Source: Fluviibacter sp964604465 | Lineage (GTDB): Bacteria; Pseudomonadota; Gammaproteobacteria; Burkholderiales; Rhodocyclaceae | Direction of reading: 5' to 3' | Length of the DNA stretch: 13,360 bases | Assembly (NCBI GenBank): GCA_964604465.1 | Contig: CAZRYZ010000033.1 | Location: 1 to 13,360, forward strand | Shown: positions 12,962 through 13,360 of the stretch, piece by piece | How positions within the stretch are numbered: the first letter of the stretch is position 1 | Layout of the letters: each line of letters starts with the position of its first letter | Position numbers and translations under genes: made by a program | The notes under the pieces: generated by a model | Told to the model about the DNA's origin: nothing | The model's input: the letters and a program-made list of their open reading frames with translations, nothing else | The model's database searches: none

Positions 12962-13360
12962 TTACTTGGCCTTGGCTTTACGGATTTCGGCCAGCACGGT
13001 ACGGGCCGAGTCTTCAATCCGTGTGCCCGGGCCAAAGATGGCCTTGGCGCCTGCCTTGTAAAGGGTGTCATAGTCTTGCGCCGGAATCACCCCCCCCGCG
13101 AAAACGATGATGTCGTCCGAACCCTGATCCTGCAATGCCTTGACCAGCGTCGGCAGCAGCGTCTTGTGACCCGCCGCCAGTGACGACACGCCAATGGCGT
13201 GCACATCGTTTTCGATGGCCTGACGGGCGGCCTCTTCGGGTGTCTGGAATAGTGGCCCCATATCGATGTCGAAGCCAAGATCCGCGAAAGCCGTTGCGAC
13301 TACCTTGGCACCACGGTCATGCCCATCCTGACCCAGCTTGGCAATCATGATGCGCGGACG
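12962..13360 (-). CDS. Methylmalonyl-CoA mutase, C-terminal cobalamin-binding part (partial)
   Basis: The frame is open through the window edge and encodes the last 132 residues of the B12-dependent mutase that turns (R)-methylmalonyl-CoA into succinyl-CoA. RPRIMIAKLGQDGHDRGAKV opens the segment; the D-G-H-D-R-G motif supplies the histidine lower axial ligand to cobalt. SSLAAGH and FAGGVIP further on are the Rossmann-like loops that cradle the corrin tail. The internal Met is not a start: the family sequence continues upstream of it to the edge. The catalytic TIM barrel lies outside the window. Whether this is a fused large subunit (ScpA/MutB type) or a stand-alone small B12 subunit cannot be seen here, though the former is usual next to meaB and pccB. 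Confidence 0.92.
   Translation of the reverse strand, partial: RPRIMIAKLGQDGHDRGAKVVATAFADLGFDIDMGPLFQTPEEAARQAIENDVHAIGVSSLAAGHKTLLPTLVKALQDQGSDDIIVFAGGVIPAQDYDTLYKAGAKAIFGPGTRIEDSARTVLAEIRKAKAK

Noticed and set aside
1..13360. Mobile element, CRISPR array, tRNA or rRNA gene
   Set aside because: I looked for terminal repeats, regular spaced repeats, transposase or integrase motifs and tRNA-like 3' ends, and saw none.

Overview
The window reads as chromosomal DNA of a moderately GC-rich proteobacterium. A betaproteobacterium is most likely: the divergent ilvD/lgt pair, a VOC protein beside propionyl-CoA carboxylase and a class I PHA synthase are a combination I associate with Rhodocyclales and Burkholderiales. 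This placement is from recalled family resemblance; no search was run. There is no transposase, integrase, CRISPR array, tRNA or rRNA. Almost everything is core metabolism.

Layout. At 1-404 (minus) is the N-terminal part of a class I polyhydroxyalkanoate synthase, cut by the window edge. A 171-bp divergent spacer with two small inverted repeats separates it from a 58-aa DUF1289-type cysteine protein (576-752, plus). A good sigma70 promoter then precedes a PIMT-like methyltransferase (892-1545). Next is the MaeB-type malic enzyme with its C-terminal phosphotransacetylase-like domain (1652-3934). Its roughly 105-bp leader holds a 17-bp-arm inverted repeat and a separate 16-bp perfect palindrome. 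At 4038-4950 is a small envelope cluster: a secreted Rap1a/Tai-like protein and two tandemly duplicated glycine-zipper lipoproteins. It ends at a strong bidirectional terminator shared with ilvD (5042-6898, minus). Divergent from ilvD is lgt (6977-7765), followed by a VOC/glyoxalase-fold protein (7782-8255). A second perfect bidirectional terminator follows. The rest of the window is a minus-strand operon, in transcription order: methylmalonyl-CoA mutase (3' end only), meaB, pccB, pccA.

How the genes fit together. PccA and PccB carboxylate propionyl-CoA to methylmalonyl-CoA. An epimerase step is then needed, for which the VOC protein is the local candidate. The B12-dependent mutase, with its GTPase chaperone MeaB, makes succinyl-CoA. 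MaeB can drain the resulting C4 acids from malate to pyruvate with NADPH production. PhaC would compete for, or be fed by, the same acyl-CoA pools. IlvD belongs to branched-chain amino acid synthesis, and Lgt modifies lipoproteins such as the two encoded just across ilvD.

I do not see an obviously new multi-gene system. The observations most worth a second look are the palindromic leader of maeB, the orphan Rap1a/Tai-like gene with duplicated glycine-zipper lipoproteins, the VOC protein with a changed metal-ligand position, and the PIMT-like enzyme with an altered substrate-site motif.
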